A DNA stretch of 20,713 nucleotides, from the NCBI GenBank assembly GCA_964431545.1, contig CAYSLC010000085.1, positions 1 to 20,713 of the forward strand. Direction: 5' to 3'. Source of the stretch: CAYSLC01 sp964431545. Lineage in GTDB: Bacteria; Desulfobacterota; Desulfobacteria; Desulfobacterales; JAABSP01. Below are positions 14,539 to 20,713 of this stretch, piece after piece. Position 1 is the first letter of the stretch. Every line of letters begins with the position of its first letter. Made by a program: the position numbers and the translations under genes. The notes under the pieces are model-generated. The model had not been told where the DNA came from, did not search any database, and was given only the letters and a program-made list of their open reading frames with translations.

Positions 14539-15336
14539 ATGGCAGCTCCCCTTCGACTGGCCCTGATCTGCATCGCCGTCGGGGCGACGGCGTTCGGATG
14601 TTCCGTGAAAGAGATCCACAAGACGTCGGGTCCGCGTCCCCTGCCCAGCCACCGGAGCGCCGTGCCCCCGGGCCAGGTCCCCGGCTACCCCAAGCCGTAC
14701 AAGGTTCTGGGCCGGTGGTACCAGCCGCTGGCGTCCGCGCGGGGGTTCCGGCAGGAGGGCATCGCCTCCTGGTACGGGGAGGCGTTCCACGGCCGCCCCA
14801 CCTCCAACGGCGAGACCTACAACATGTACGGCGTCTCGGCGGCCCACAAGACCCTGCCCCTGGGGACCTTCGTGCGGGTCTTCAACCTCCGGAACCAGCG
14901 GATCCTCGATGTCCGGATCAACGACCGCGGCCCCTTCGTCCCCGGCCGGGTCATCGACCTCTCCTACGGCGCCGCCGTAAAGCTCGGCCTGATCGGGCCG
15001 GGCACCGCCCCGGTCCGGGTGGTCGCCCTGGGGGAACCGGCCGGGTACACCGGGAACGGCAGGCCCGCCGCCTACGATCCGGTGGACTTCTATCGGGGGG
15101 AGTTCAGCATCCAGGTGGGGGCCTTCCAGGAGCGGGCCAATGCCGAGGCGCTCCTTCGGGACCTGGAGCGATCCTACAAGAACACCCACATCCGCTCGGA
15201 ATACGGCCGCCACGACGATCGGCTCTGGCACCGGGTGATGGTGGGCCACTGCACCGACCTGCTGGAGGCGGAGAAGTATGAGAACATCCTCCGGCGGCGG
15301 GGGTTCTATGACGCCTTTGCCGTGGCGACCCGATAG
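14539..15336 (+). CDS. rlpA: RlpA-family lipoprotein with C-terminal SPOR domain
   Basis: A 265-residue outer-membrane lipoprotein. The signal peptide ends AFGC with C21 as the likely lipidation site. The double-psi beta-barrel domain spans about 74-163: GIASWYGEAFHGRPTSNGE, then SAAHKTLPLGTFVRV and INDRGPF, with D129 at the position of the catalytic aspartate of active RlpA lytic transglycosylases. A SPOR domain (about 188-262, beginning FSIQVGAFQERANAEAL) would bind denuded peptidoglycan at the division septum. The start has GGAGGAAG (14523-14530) upstream. The gene overlaps gmhB by 29 bases. The role is probably cutting septal glycan strands during cell separation. Confidence 0.93.
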   Translation: MAAPLRLALICIAVGATAFGCSVKEIHKTSGPRPLPSHRSAVPPGQVPGYPKPYKVLGRWYQPLASARGFRQEGIASWYGEAFHGRPTSNGETYNMYGVSAAHKTLPLGTFVRVFNLRNQRILDVRINDRGPFVPGRVIDLSYGAAVKLGLIGPGTAPVRVVALGEPAGYTGNGRPAAYDPVDFYRGEFSIQVGAFQERANAEALLRDLERSYKNTHIRSEYGRHDDRLWHRVMVGHCTDLLEAEKYENILRRRGFYDAFAVATR

Positions 15337-15934
15337 CCCCCCCGCCCCCGGCGGCCCCCACGGGACCGTCTTCCTCGACCGGGACGGGGTGATCAACCGG
15401 GACTCCTCCGATTACGTCAAGTCCTGGGCGGAGTTCGCGTTCCTGCCCGGCGCCCTGGACGGGCTGGCCCTGCTGGCGGAAAACGGCTTTTCCGTCATCG
15501 TGGTCACCAACCAGTCGGGGGTCGGCCGGGGGCTCATCGCCCCGGAGGCCCTGGAGACCATGAACCGGAACCTCACGGAGCAGGCCCGGACGGCCGGGGG
15601 ACGGATCACCGACATCCTCTTCTGCCCCCACGGCCCCGAGGCGGGGTGCGACTGCCGGAAACCCCTGCCGGGGCTCCTGCTAAAGGCCCGGGACCGGCAC
15701 CGGATCGACCTCTCCCGCTCCTGGATGGTGGGCGACAGCGAGCGGGACCTCCAGTGCGGCGCCAATGCCGGCTGCGGGGGCCGCATCCTGGTCCTCACCG
15801 GAAACGGCGCCGCCGCAAGGGACCGGCTGGCCGGAACAGCGGCCGCCCCGAGCTTCATCGCCGAAGACCTTTACGCCGCCGCGGCCCGGATCGTCCAAAA
15901 CGGTTCACCCGGGGGACCGCGGCAAACGGAATAG
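15308..15934 (+). CDS. gmhB: D-glycero-D-manno-heptose 1,7-bisphosphate 7-phosphatase
   Basis: A 208-residue HAD-superfamily phosphatase that removes the 7-phosphate of heptose bisphosphate on the way to ADP-heptose for the LPS inner core. The nucleophile and acid/base aspartates are D24 and D26 in VFLDRDGVIN. HAD motif II is VTNQS, and motif III/IV is RKPLPG with MVGDSERDL. The zinc-binding loop is C106, H108, C114 and C116 (CPHGPEAGCDC), which is characteristic of GmhB and HisB-N. It starts inside the rlpA coding sequence, after a G-rich stretch that could serve as ribosome-binding site; TTG 15317 is an alternative. The gene implies heptose-containing LPS or another ADP-heptose product. Confidence 0.93.
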   Translation: MTPLPWRPDSPPAPGGPHGTVFLDRDGVINRDSSDYVKSWAEFAFLPGALDGLALLAENGFSVIVVTNQSGVGRGLIAPEALETMNRNLTEQARTAGGRITDILFCPHGPEAGCDCRKPLPGLLLKARDRHRIDLSRSWMVGDSERDLQCGANAGCGGRILVLTGNGAAARDRLAGTAAAPSFIAEDLYAAAARIVQNGSPGGPRQTE

Positions 15935-15938
15935 ACCC

Positions 15939-17105
15939 ATGAGCCGAAAAACAGACAAGGACCAACCCTACGGGGGCTTCGAACAGGGCCCCATCCGACC
16001 CCCCAGCGAGGCGTACAGCCTCCTGATCCGGGTCACCCGCAACTGCCCCTGGAACCACTGCGCCTTCTGTCCGGTCTACAAAGGGAGCCGCTTCTCCCTC
16101 CGGCCGGTGGACCACGTCAAGAAGGACATCGACACGGTCCATCACTACGTCGCCGCGTTGAAGGAGCGGGCCGACGCCTCCGGGAAACTCTCCCAGGCCG
16201 ATGTCCGGGCCGTCTCCGAAACGGCCCCGCCCGGGGAGGTCGCCGCCTTCCACGCGGCCCTCAACTGGTACGCCGGCGGCCTCAAATCGATCTTCCTCCA
16301 GGACGCCAACAGCCTGATCATCAAGCCCAAGGATCTGATCGAGATCCTGGCCCATCTCCAAAGCCGGTTCCCCTGGGCCGAGCGGGTCACCTCCTACGCC
16401 CGGTCCCACACCATCGCGCGGATCTCGGACACGGATCTCGCCGCCATGCGGGGGGCGGGCCTGAACCGCATCCACATCGGCATGGAGTCGGGCGCGGACC
16501 GGGTCCTCGCACGGGTCCGGAAGGGGTCGGACAAGGCCTCCCACGTCAAGGCCGGGCGCAAGGTGAAAACGGCCGGCATGGAGCTGTCCGAGTACGTGAT
16601 GCCGGGGCTGGGCGGACGGGCCCTCTCCCGGGAGCACGCCCTGGAGACCGCCGACGCCCTCAACCAAATCGACGCCGACTTCATCCGCCTGCGGACCCTG
16701 GCCATCCCCAACACCGTACCCCTCTTCGAGACATGGGAGCGGGGGGATTTCGACAAGCCCACCGACGTGGAGATGGCCCGGGAGATCCTGCTGTTTCTCG
16801 ATTCCCTCCAGGGGATCACCAGCACGGTGAAGAGCGACCACATCCTCAACCTCTTCGGCGACGTGGAGGGGAAGCTTCCGGAGGACAGGGAGAAGATGAC
16901 CGCCCCCCCGCGGGCCTTCCTGGAGATGGACCCGGAAAAGCAGTGCGCCTACCAGGTGGGCCGCCGGCTGGGGATCTTCTCCCGGCTCTCCGACATGGAG
17001 AGCCCCCAGCGGATGCGGAAGGTTGCGGCCACCTGCAAGGACCTGGGGATCACCCCGGAAAACGTGGACCGGATGATCGACGAGCTGATGAAGCGGTTCA
17101 TCTGA
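15939..17105 (+). CDS. Radical SAM protein of unknown function with CX4CX2C motif
   Basis: A 388-residue protein with the radical SAM partial barrel. The cluster loop is NCPWNHCAFC with C36, C41 and C44, so the spacing is CX4CX2C rather than the common CX3CX2C. Later features fit the fold: SIFLQDANSLI (strand 3), RVTSYARSHT (strand 4 with a basic residue), and IHIGMESGADRVLARVRKG, the usual strand-5 glutamate/Ser-Gly segment. The C-terminal part (about 290-388) is helical. A short insertion after the cluster loop (DVRAVSETAPPGEVAAFH) is family-specific. It begins four bases after gmhB and is probably in the same operon. No B12-binding domain or extra Fe-S motif is seen. The substrate is unknown. 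Confidence 0.9.
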   Translation: MSRKTDKDQPYGGFEQGPIRPPSEAYSLLIRVTRNCPWNHCAFCPVYKGSRFSLRPVDHVKKDIDTVHHYVAALKERADASGKLSQADVRAVSETAPPGEVAAFHAALNWYAGGLKSIFLQDANSLIIKPKDLIEILAHLQSRFPWAERVTSYARSHTIARISDTDLAAMRGAGLNRIHIGMESGADRVLARVRKGSDKASHVKAGRKVKTAGMELSEYVMPGLGGRALSREHALETADALNQIDADFIRLRTLAIPNTVPLFETWERGDFDKPTDVEMAREILLFLDSLQGITSTVKSDHILNLFGDVEGKLPEDREKMTAPPRAFLEMDPEKQCAYQVGRRLGIFSRLSDMESPQRMRKVAATCKDLGITPENVDRMIDELMKRFI

Positions 17106-17117
17106 CCGGGATCCCGG
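17106..17117. repeat. Perfect 12-base palindrome after the radical SAM gene
   Basis: CCGGGATCCCGG begins on the first base after the stop codon and ends seven bases before the TTGACA of the kor promoter. It could be a hairpin end of the upstream transcript or an operator; no T-run follows. Confidence 0.4.
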
Positions 17118-17124
17118 CGATCCC

Positions 17125-17155
17125 TTGACAGGTCCCCGAACATGCATAGTATGCT
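17125..17155 (+). promoter_or_regulatory. Promoter of the 2-oxoacid:ferredoxin oxidoreductase operon
   Basis: A perfect -35 TTGACA (17125-17130) is followed by two possible -10 boxes, TAGTAT (17147-17152, spacer 16) or TATGCT (17150-17155, spacer 19), each four of six. The area is noticeably AT-richer than the flanking genes. A second TTGACG at 17180-17185 has no good -10. Transcription would enter the ferredoxin gene about 75 bases later, whose ribosome-binding site is probably GGGGTGA (17214-17220). Confidence 0.55.
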
Positions 17156-17230
17156 TGAATTTGTGGGTCGGTTTTCATATTGACGTTCAGGTTCGGTTCA
17201 TAACAAAAGGAGCGGGGTGAAAAATTTCCC

Positions 17231-17473
17231 ATGGCCAAAGGAAAAGGCAAACCCAAACTGAAGGAGCACCACATCAACCGGGACTGGTGCAAGGGGTGCG
17301 GCATCTGCGTCCACTTCTGCCCCAAGAAGGTCCTGGAGCTGGATCAGAACGACAAAGCCTACGCGGCGCGTCCGGAGGACTGCATCGCCTGCCGGCTCTG
17401 CGAACTGCGGTGTCCGGATTTCGCCATTGAAATCGAGATCGAGACGGAGCCATCAGATGACCACCAACGATAA
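17231..17473 (+). CDS. korD: 2-oxoacid:ferredoxin oxidoreductase, delta (ferredoxin-like) subunit
   Basis: An 80-residue protein with two [4Fe-4S] cluster motifs: C20, C23, C26, C30 and C51, C54, C57, C61, both CX2CX2CX3C. It carries electrons from the catalytic subunits to soluble ferredoxin. The short basic N-terminus and GCGICVHFCPKKVLEL are typical of the KorD/VorD type. It is the first gene of the unit and overlaps the alpha subunit start by 17 bases. The order delta-alpha-beta-gamma is common for 2-oxoglutarate:ferredoxin oxidoreductases in anaerobic bacteria; I use the kor names on that basis. A branched-chain 2-oxoacid enzyme cannot be excluded. Confidence 0.9.
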   Translation: MAKGKGKPKLKEHHINRDWCKGCGICVHFCPKKVLELDQNDKAYAARPEDCIACRLCELRCPDFAIEIEIETEPSDDHQR

Positions 17474-18611
17474 CATCCGGTTTGTCCAGGGGAACGAGGC
17501 GTGCGTGGAGGCGGCCCTCTACGCGGGGCTCGATTTCTTCGCCGGCTACCCCATCACCCCGTCCACGGAGATCGCGGAGCACATGGCCAACCGGCTGCCC
17601 CGCATGGGCGGCACCTTCCTCCAGATGGAGGACGAGATCTCGTCGCTGTGCGCCATCATCGGCGCCTCCCTCACCGGCCACAAGGTGATGACCGCCACCA
17701 GCGGCCCCGGCTTCTCCCTCATGCAGGAGGCCCTGGGGTACGCGGTGATGGCGGAGATCCCCTGCGTGATCGTGGACGTGCAGCGGGGCGGCCCCTCCAC
17801 CGGAAACCCCACCCACGTCTCCCAGGGGGACGTCAACCAGGCCCGGTGGGGGACCCACGGCGACCACGCCATCGTCGCCATGACCGCCTCCAACCACCAG
17901 GACGTCTTCGCGGTCACCGTGGAGGCCTTCAACATCGCCGAGACCTACCGGACCCCGGTGATCCTCCTCTTCGACGAGGTGATCGGCCACATGCGGGAGA
18001 AGCTGGTGATCCCGGAGCCGGACGAGATCCCCCTGGTGGGGCGGCTGCGGACCTCGGTCAAGGAGGGGGTCGACTACCACCCCTACCTCCCCCGGGAGGA
18101 CGGGCGGCTGCCCATGTCCGACTTCGGCGGGGTCCACCGGTACAACGTGACGGGCCTCTACCACGACATGTGGGGGTTTCCCTCCGACAACCCCAAGATC
18201 GTCCACGGCCTGGCCCGCCACCTGGTGGACAAGATCGACAACAACGCCCACAAGATCGCGAGATACAAGGAATACCACCTGGAGGACGCCGAGCGGATCC
18301 TCATCTCCTACGGCGCCTCGGCCCGATCGGCCCTCCACGTGGTGGAGAACCGGCGGGCCCGGGGCGAGCGGCTGGGGCTGCTGGAGCTGCAGACCCTCTG
18401 GCCGTTCCCCTCGGAGGTGGTCCGGGAAAAATGCGCCAACGCCCGGTCGGTGACGGTGGTGGAGATGAACAAGGGGCAGGTCCAGGAGGCGGTGAAGATG
18501 TCGGTGGACCGGCCCCACAAGGTCTTTCTGGCCAACCGGGTGGACGGGGTGCTCATCACCCCCACCGACATCCGGAATTTCCTGCGGGTGATCCAGGGAA
18601 AGGGAGTGTGA
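17457..18611 (+). CDS. korA: 2-oxoacid:ferredoxin oxidoreductase, alpha subunit
   Basis: A 384-residue subunit holding the pyrimidine-binding domain and domain II. ATG 17457 is preferred over 17427 because the extra ten residues are only a shadow of the ferredoxin gene. Recognisable parts are GNEACVEAALYAGLDFFAGY followed by PITPSTEIAEHM near the N-terminus, TATSGPGFSLMQEALGYAVM, VDVQRGGPSTGNPTHVSQGD and GTHGDHAIVAMTASN. The C-terminal domain has ISYGASARSA and LQTLWPFPSE. The enzyme splits a 2-oxoacid with CoA to acyl-CoA, CO2 and reduced ferredoxin, or runs in reverse as a carboxylase in reductive TCA metabolism. The gamma domain is not fused but encoded separately downstream. Confidence 0.95.
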   Translation: MTTNDNIRFVQGNEACVEAALYAGLDFFAGYPITPSTEIAEHMANRLPRMGGTFLQMEDEISSLCAIIGASLTGHKVMTATSGPGFSLMQEALGYAVMAEIPCVIVDVQRGGPSTGNPTHVSQGDVNQARWGTHGDHAIVAMTASNHQDVFAVTVEAFNIAETYRTPVILLFDEVIGHMREKLVIPEPDEIPLVGRLRTSVKEGVDYHPYLPREDGRLPMSDFGGVHRYNVTGLYHDMWGFPSDNPKIVHGLARHLVDKIDNNAHKIARYKEYHLEDAERILISYGASARSALHVVENRRARGERLGLLELQTLWPFPSEVVREKCANARSVTVVEMNKGQVQEAVKMSVDRPHKVFLANRVDGVLITPTDIRNFLRVIQGKGV

Positions 18612-18614
18612 CCC

Positions 18615-19421
18615 ATGGCGGTGAAGGATTATCTGAGAGAACGGTTTTTTCCCCATATGTGGTGTCCGGGGTGCGGACACGGCACGGTGTTGAACGGCAT
18701 GCTCCACGCCGTGGAGCAACTGGGGATGAGCAAAAACGAGATCGTCATGGTGTCGGGCATCGGGTGTTCGTCCCGGATCTCCGGCTACGTAGACTTCCAC
18801 ACCCTCCACACCATCCACGGCCGGGCCCTGGCCTTCGCCACCGGCGTCAAGATGAGCCTGCCCGAACTCAACGTCATCGTGCCCATGGGCGACGGCGACG
18901 CCCTGGCCATCGGGGGCAACCACTTCATCCACGCCTGCCGGCGCAATATCGCCATGACCGCGCTGGTGATGAACAACCGGATCTACGGGATGACCGGCGG
19001 CCAGTACTCCCCCCTGTCCGGCTACGGCACCATGGCCACCACATCCCCCTTCACCACCATCGACCACGGCTTCGACGTGGTCCAGCTCGCCATGGCGGCC
19101 GGGGCGACCTTCGTGGCCCGGACCACCACCTACCACGTCAAGCAGATGAGCGAGATCATCCGGGATGCGATCATCCATGACGGGTTCTCGGTGGTGGAGA
19201 TCCTCACCCAGTGCCCCACCTATTTCGGACGGAAGAACAAGATCGGCGGCGCCGTGGACATGATGGACCAGTTGAAGAACATCACGACCCCCATCGGATC
19301 GAAGGCGAAACAGGAGAATCCGGATCTGATCGAACGGGGGGTCTTCATCCAGAAGGAGCTGCCCGAATACTGCAGCGAGTACGCCAAGGTCATCGAACGG
19401 GCCACCAGGGCCCAGGGGTAG
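18615..19421 (+). CDS. korB: 2-oxoacid:ferredoxin oxidoreductase, beta (thiamine diphosphate-binding) subunit
   Basis: A 268-residue subunit that binds thiamine diphosphate and Mg2+ through GDGD (92-95) and NNRIYGMTGGQ (120-130). Cysteines C17, C20, C51 and C200 occupy the positions known to ligate the internal [4Fe-4S] cluster in two-subunit-core enzymes (WCPGCGHG, GIGCSSR, TQCPTYFGR), so electron transfer from the hydroxyethyl-type intermediate should be intact. It starts three bases after the alpha subunit stop. The SGYVDFHTLHTIHGRALAFATG segment matches 2-oxoglutarate-type beta subunits. Confidence 0.95.
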   Translation: MAVKDYLRERFFPHMWCPGCGHGTVLNGMLHAVEQLGMSKNEIVMVSGIGCSSRISGYVDFHTLHTIHGRALAFATGVKMSLPELNVIVPMGDGDALAIGGNHFIHACRRNIAMTALVMNNRIYGMTGGQYSPLSGYGTMATTSPFTTIDHGFDVVQLAMAAGATFVARTTTYHVKQMSEIIRDAIIHDGFSVVEILTQCPTYFGRKNKIGGAVDMMDQLKNITTPIGSKAKQENPDLIERGVFIQKELPEYCSEYAKVIERATRAQG

Positions 19422-19434
19422 AGGGGATTCGGTC

Positions 19435-19980
19435 ATGGAAAGAGTGAGAATGGTGTTTTCGGGGTCGGGCGGACAGGGGGTCATCACCGCGGCCATCATC
19501 CTGGCGGAGGCGGCGGTGCTCCACGAGGGCCTCACGGCGGTCCAGTCCCAGGTCTACGGAGCGGAGGCGAGGGGCGGCGCCACCCGGTCGGACGTGATCA
19601 TCTCCGACTCGGAGATCTACTTTCCCAAGGTCAACCAGCCCAACCTCCTCGTCTGCCTGACCCAGGAGGCGTACGTCAAGTTCTATCCGATCATCCGGCC
19701 CGGCGGCCTGCTCATCGTGGACAAGCGGAACGTCAAGACCTGGAAGAAGGTGGACGCCCGCCAGCGGGAGCTTCCCCTCCACGACACGGTGATGGAGAAG
19801 ATCGGCCGCCCCATCGTCTTCAACATCTGCATGCTCGGGGCGGTGATCGCCATGACCGAGCTGGTCCGGGAGGAATCGATCATGAAGGTCCTGGAGACCC
19901 GGATCCCCAAAAGCTTCCTCGATATGAACCAGCAGGCCCTCCGGCTCGGCATGGAGCTGGGGGAATCGGCCCGGCGGTAG
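19435..19980 (+). CDS. korC: 2-oxoacid:ferredoxin oxidoreductase, gamma subunit
   Basis: A 181-residue subunit of the pyruvate/ketoisovalerate oxidoreductase catalytic (POR gamma) family. It has the N-terminal glycine-rich segment FSGSGGQGVITAAIILAEAA, then SQVYGAEARGGATRSDVIIS, and a nucleotide-binding-like core with NLLVCLTQEAY and GGLLIVDKRNV. It helps bind coenzyme A in the family. It begins 13 bases after the beta subunit. Length and motifs are normal. Confidence 0.94.
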   Translation: MERVRMVFSGSGGQGVITAAIILAEAAVLHEGLTAVQSQVYGAEARGGATRSDVIISDSEIYFPKVNQPNLLVCLTQEAYVKFYPIIRPGGLLIVDKRNVKTWKKVDARQRELPLHDTVMEKIGRPIVFNICMLGAVIAMTELVREESIMKVLETRIPKSFLDMNQQALRLGMELGESARR

Positions 19981-20007
19981 ACGCCCCCTCCCCCGGCCGC
20001 AAGCCCC

Positions 20008-20577
20008 GTGGCCCGGCCCCGCTTCTCCAACATCATCGGCATCGACGACGCCCCGTTTCCCCGGGACCACCGGGGGGACGTGGCGATCGTCGGCGCGGTC
20101 TTCGCCGCCCTCCGGTTCGACGGCGTCCTGGTGGGAAAGATCCGCCGGGACGGCGCGAACGCGGCGAAAGAGATCACCAAGATGGTCGCCGGCTCCCGGT
20201 TCCTGGAGCACGCCCGGCTGATCATGCTCCAGGGGGTCGCTTTCGGCGGATTCAACGTGGTGGACGTCCCCCGGCTGCGCCGGGACCTGGGGCTCCCGGT
20301 CCTGGTGGTGGCCCGCCGCCGGCCCGACATGGATGCCATCCGCGACGCCCTCCTGACCCGGGTCCCCGGCGGGGCCCGGAAATGGCGCCTCATCCAGACC
20401 CTGGGGCCCATGGAGCCCATGGCCGGGGTGTACGTCCAGCGGGCCGGCATCGACGCGGCTGACGCGGAGGCGACCCTCCGCCGCTTCGCCATCCACGGCC
20501 GCATCCCCGAACCCCTCCGGGCGGCCCACCTCATCGCCGGGGCGCTCGGGCGGGGGGAGAGTCGGGGGCGGGTATAG
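20008..20577 (+). CDS. DUF99 family protein
   Basis: A 189-residue protein starting at GTG 20008. It matches DUF99 (PF01949) as I know it: SNIIGIDDAPFPRD at the N-terminus, a strand with VAIVGAVFAALRFDGVL, then RDGANAAKEITKMVAGSRF, IMLQGVAFGGFNVVDVPRL and LPVLVVARRRPDMDAIRDAL. DUF99 proteins are described as having an RNase H/endonuclease V-like fold, and the paired aspartates in GIDDAPF sit where the first acidic residue would be; activity is unproven. It lies 27 bases after the gamma subunit, has no obvious ribosome-binding site, and is closed by an intrinsic terminator, so it is probably co-transcribed with the oxidoreductase. The last residues (GRGESRGRV) look disordered. Confidence 0.85.
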   Translation: MARPRFSNIIGIDDAPFPRDHRGDVAIVGAVFAALRFDGVLVGKIRRDGANAAKEITKMVAGSRFLEHARLIMLQGVAFGGFNVVDVPRLRRDLGLPVLVVARRRPDMDAIRDALLTRVPGGARKWRLIQTLGPMEPMAGVYVQRAGIDAADAEATLRRFAIHGRIPEPLRAAHLIAGALGRGESRGRV

Positions 20578-20606
20578 AGCCGAGGTGCCGGCGGCTCTTT
20601 TTCCCT
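20576..20606 (+). terminator. Intrinsic terminator of the kor-DUF99 unit
   Basis: AGAGCCG (20576-20582) and CGGCTCT (20592-20598) form a perfect 7-bp stem with a 9-base loop, followed at once by TTTTTCCCTTT. The stem begins on the last two bases of the DUF99 stop codon. This is the clearest rho-independent terminator in the window. Confidence 0.85.
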
Positions 20607-20619
20607 TTGGATCGGCCTG

Positions 20620-20685
20620 TTTCCGGGCGCCTCCGAAAATTCCCGGAAGATCATGCCTGGTAAATCCCGGAAAATCCTCTTGACA
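20620..20685 (+). promoter_or_regulatory. CCCGGAA repeats and TTGACA: likely control region of the next operon
   Basis: TCCCGGAA occurs at 20641-20648 and 20665-20672 (24 bases apart), and TTTCCGGG at 20620-20627 is the same motif inverted. They precede a perfect -35 TTGACA at 20680-20685. No -10 is convincing before the window ends at 20713. Confidence 0.4.
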
Positions 20686-20713
20686 TTTCCACTTCGATCG
20701 GATCCGCATCCCC

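Noticed and set aside
11925..14621. 898-codon open frame on the - strand opposite lon
   Set aside because: It is the antisense shadow of a complete Lon gene with intact catalytic motifs. Its product is a low-complexity Gly/Leu/Asp/His-rich string typical of GC-rich antisense frames.
17274..19535. 753-codon open frame on the - strand opposite the kor genes
   Set aside because: Antisense shadow of korD, korA and korB; the product is rich in His, Val, Gly and Asp with no domain pattern.
1..20713. tRNA, rRNA, CRISPR arrays, insertion sequences
   Set aside because: Nothing with tRNA cloverleaf endings, regular spaced repeats or transposase motifs was seen on either strand by eye.

Overview
All genes I can support lie on the + strand. 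The window looks like a piece of a GC-rich, Gram-negative, anaerobic bacterium. A heptose-bisphosphate phosphatase (LPS core pathway) and an RlpA-type lipoprotein argue for an outer membrane, and a four-subunit 2-oxoacid:ferredoxin oxidoreductase argues for ferredoxin-based anaerobic metabolism. Together these suggest a Desulfobacterota (deltaproteobacterial) lineage, but that is an inference, not a proof. A run of exactly 100 Ns (9765-9864) is a scaffold gap, so this is a draft or metagenome-derived assembly.

Region A (1-9064) is a nine-gene block: a truncated family-5 substrate-binding protein, an NTF2-like secreted protein, a small PEBP-like lipoprotein, an unusual SAM-dependent methyltransferase, an MFS exporter, and a complete Dpp/Opp/Nik-type ABC importer core (two permeases and two ATPases). 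One biosynthetic-type SAM enzyme, one exporter and one full importer with its binding protein is the layout of opine-metallophore loci such as cnt/zrm. The methyltransferase glycine motif also has the G-x-G-x-x-P-x-T form seen in nicotianamine-synthase-like enzymes. A make-export-reimport system for a small metal-binding molecule is the most interesting hypothesis in the window. It is unproven, and no racemase or opine dehydrogenase is visible here. The two small exported-protein genes in this block are clearly more AT-rich than their neighbours.

Region B (9065-10980) is a 313-base non-coding stretch with hairpins and a TATAAT box, then a DUF4838-type carbohydrate-related lipoprotein interrupted by the assembly gap. 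A 10-base outward-facing inverted repeat, each copy inside a hairpin, flanks the gene.

Region C (about 10999-17105) is a proteostasis and envelope block: an 81-residue conserved-looking small protein, an Hsp20 chaperone, Lon protease, an RlpA/SPOR lipoprotein, GmhB, and a radical SAM enzyme whose cluster motif is CX4CX2C instead of CX3CX2C.

Region D (17106-20606) looks like a self-contained transcription unit. A TTGACA promoter lies upstream of the ferredoxin, alpha, beta and gamma subunits of a 2-oxoacid:ferredoxin oxidoreductase (korDABC-type), followed by a DUF99 gene and a clear intrinsic terminator. The last 100 bases carry three copies of a CCCGGAA motif ahead of another TTGACA, probably the control region of the next operon. 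No tRNA, rRNA, CRISPR array or transposase was found.
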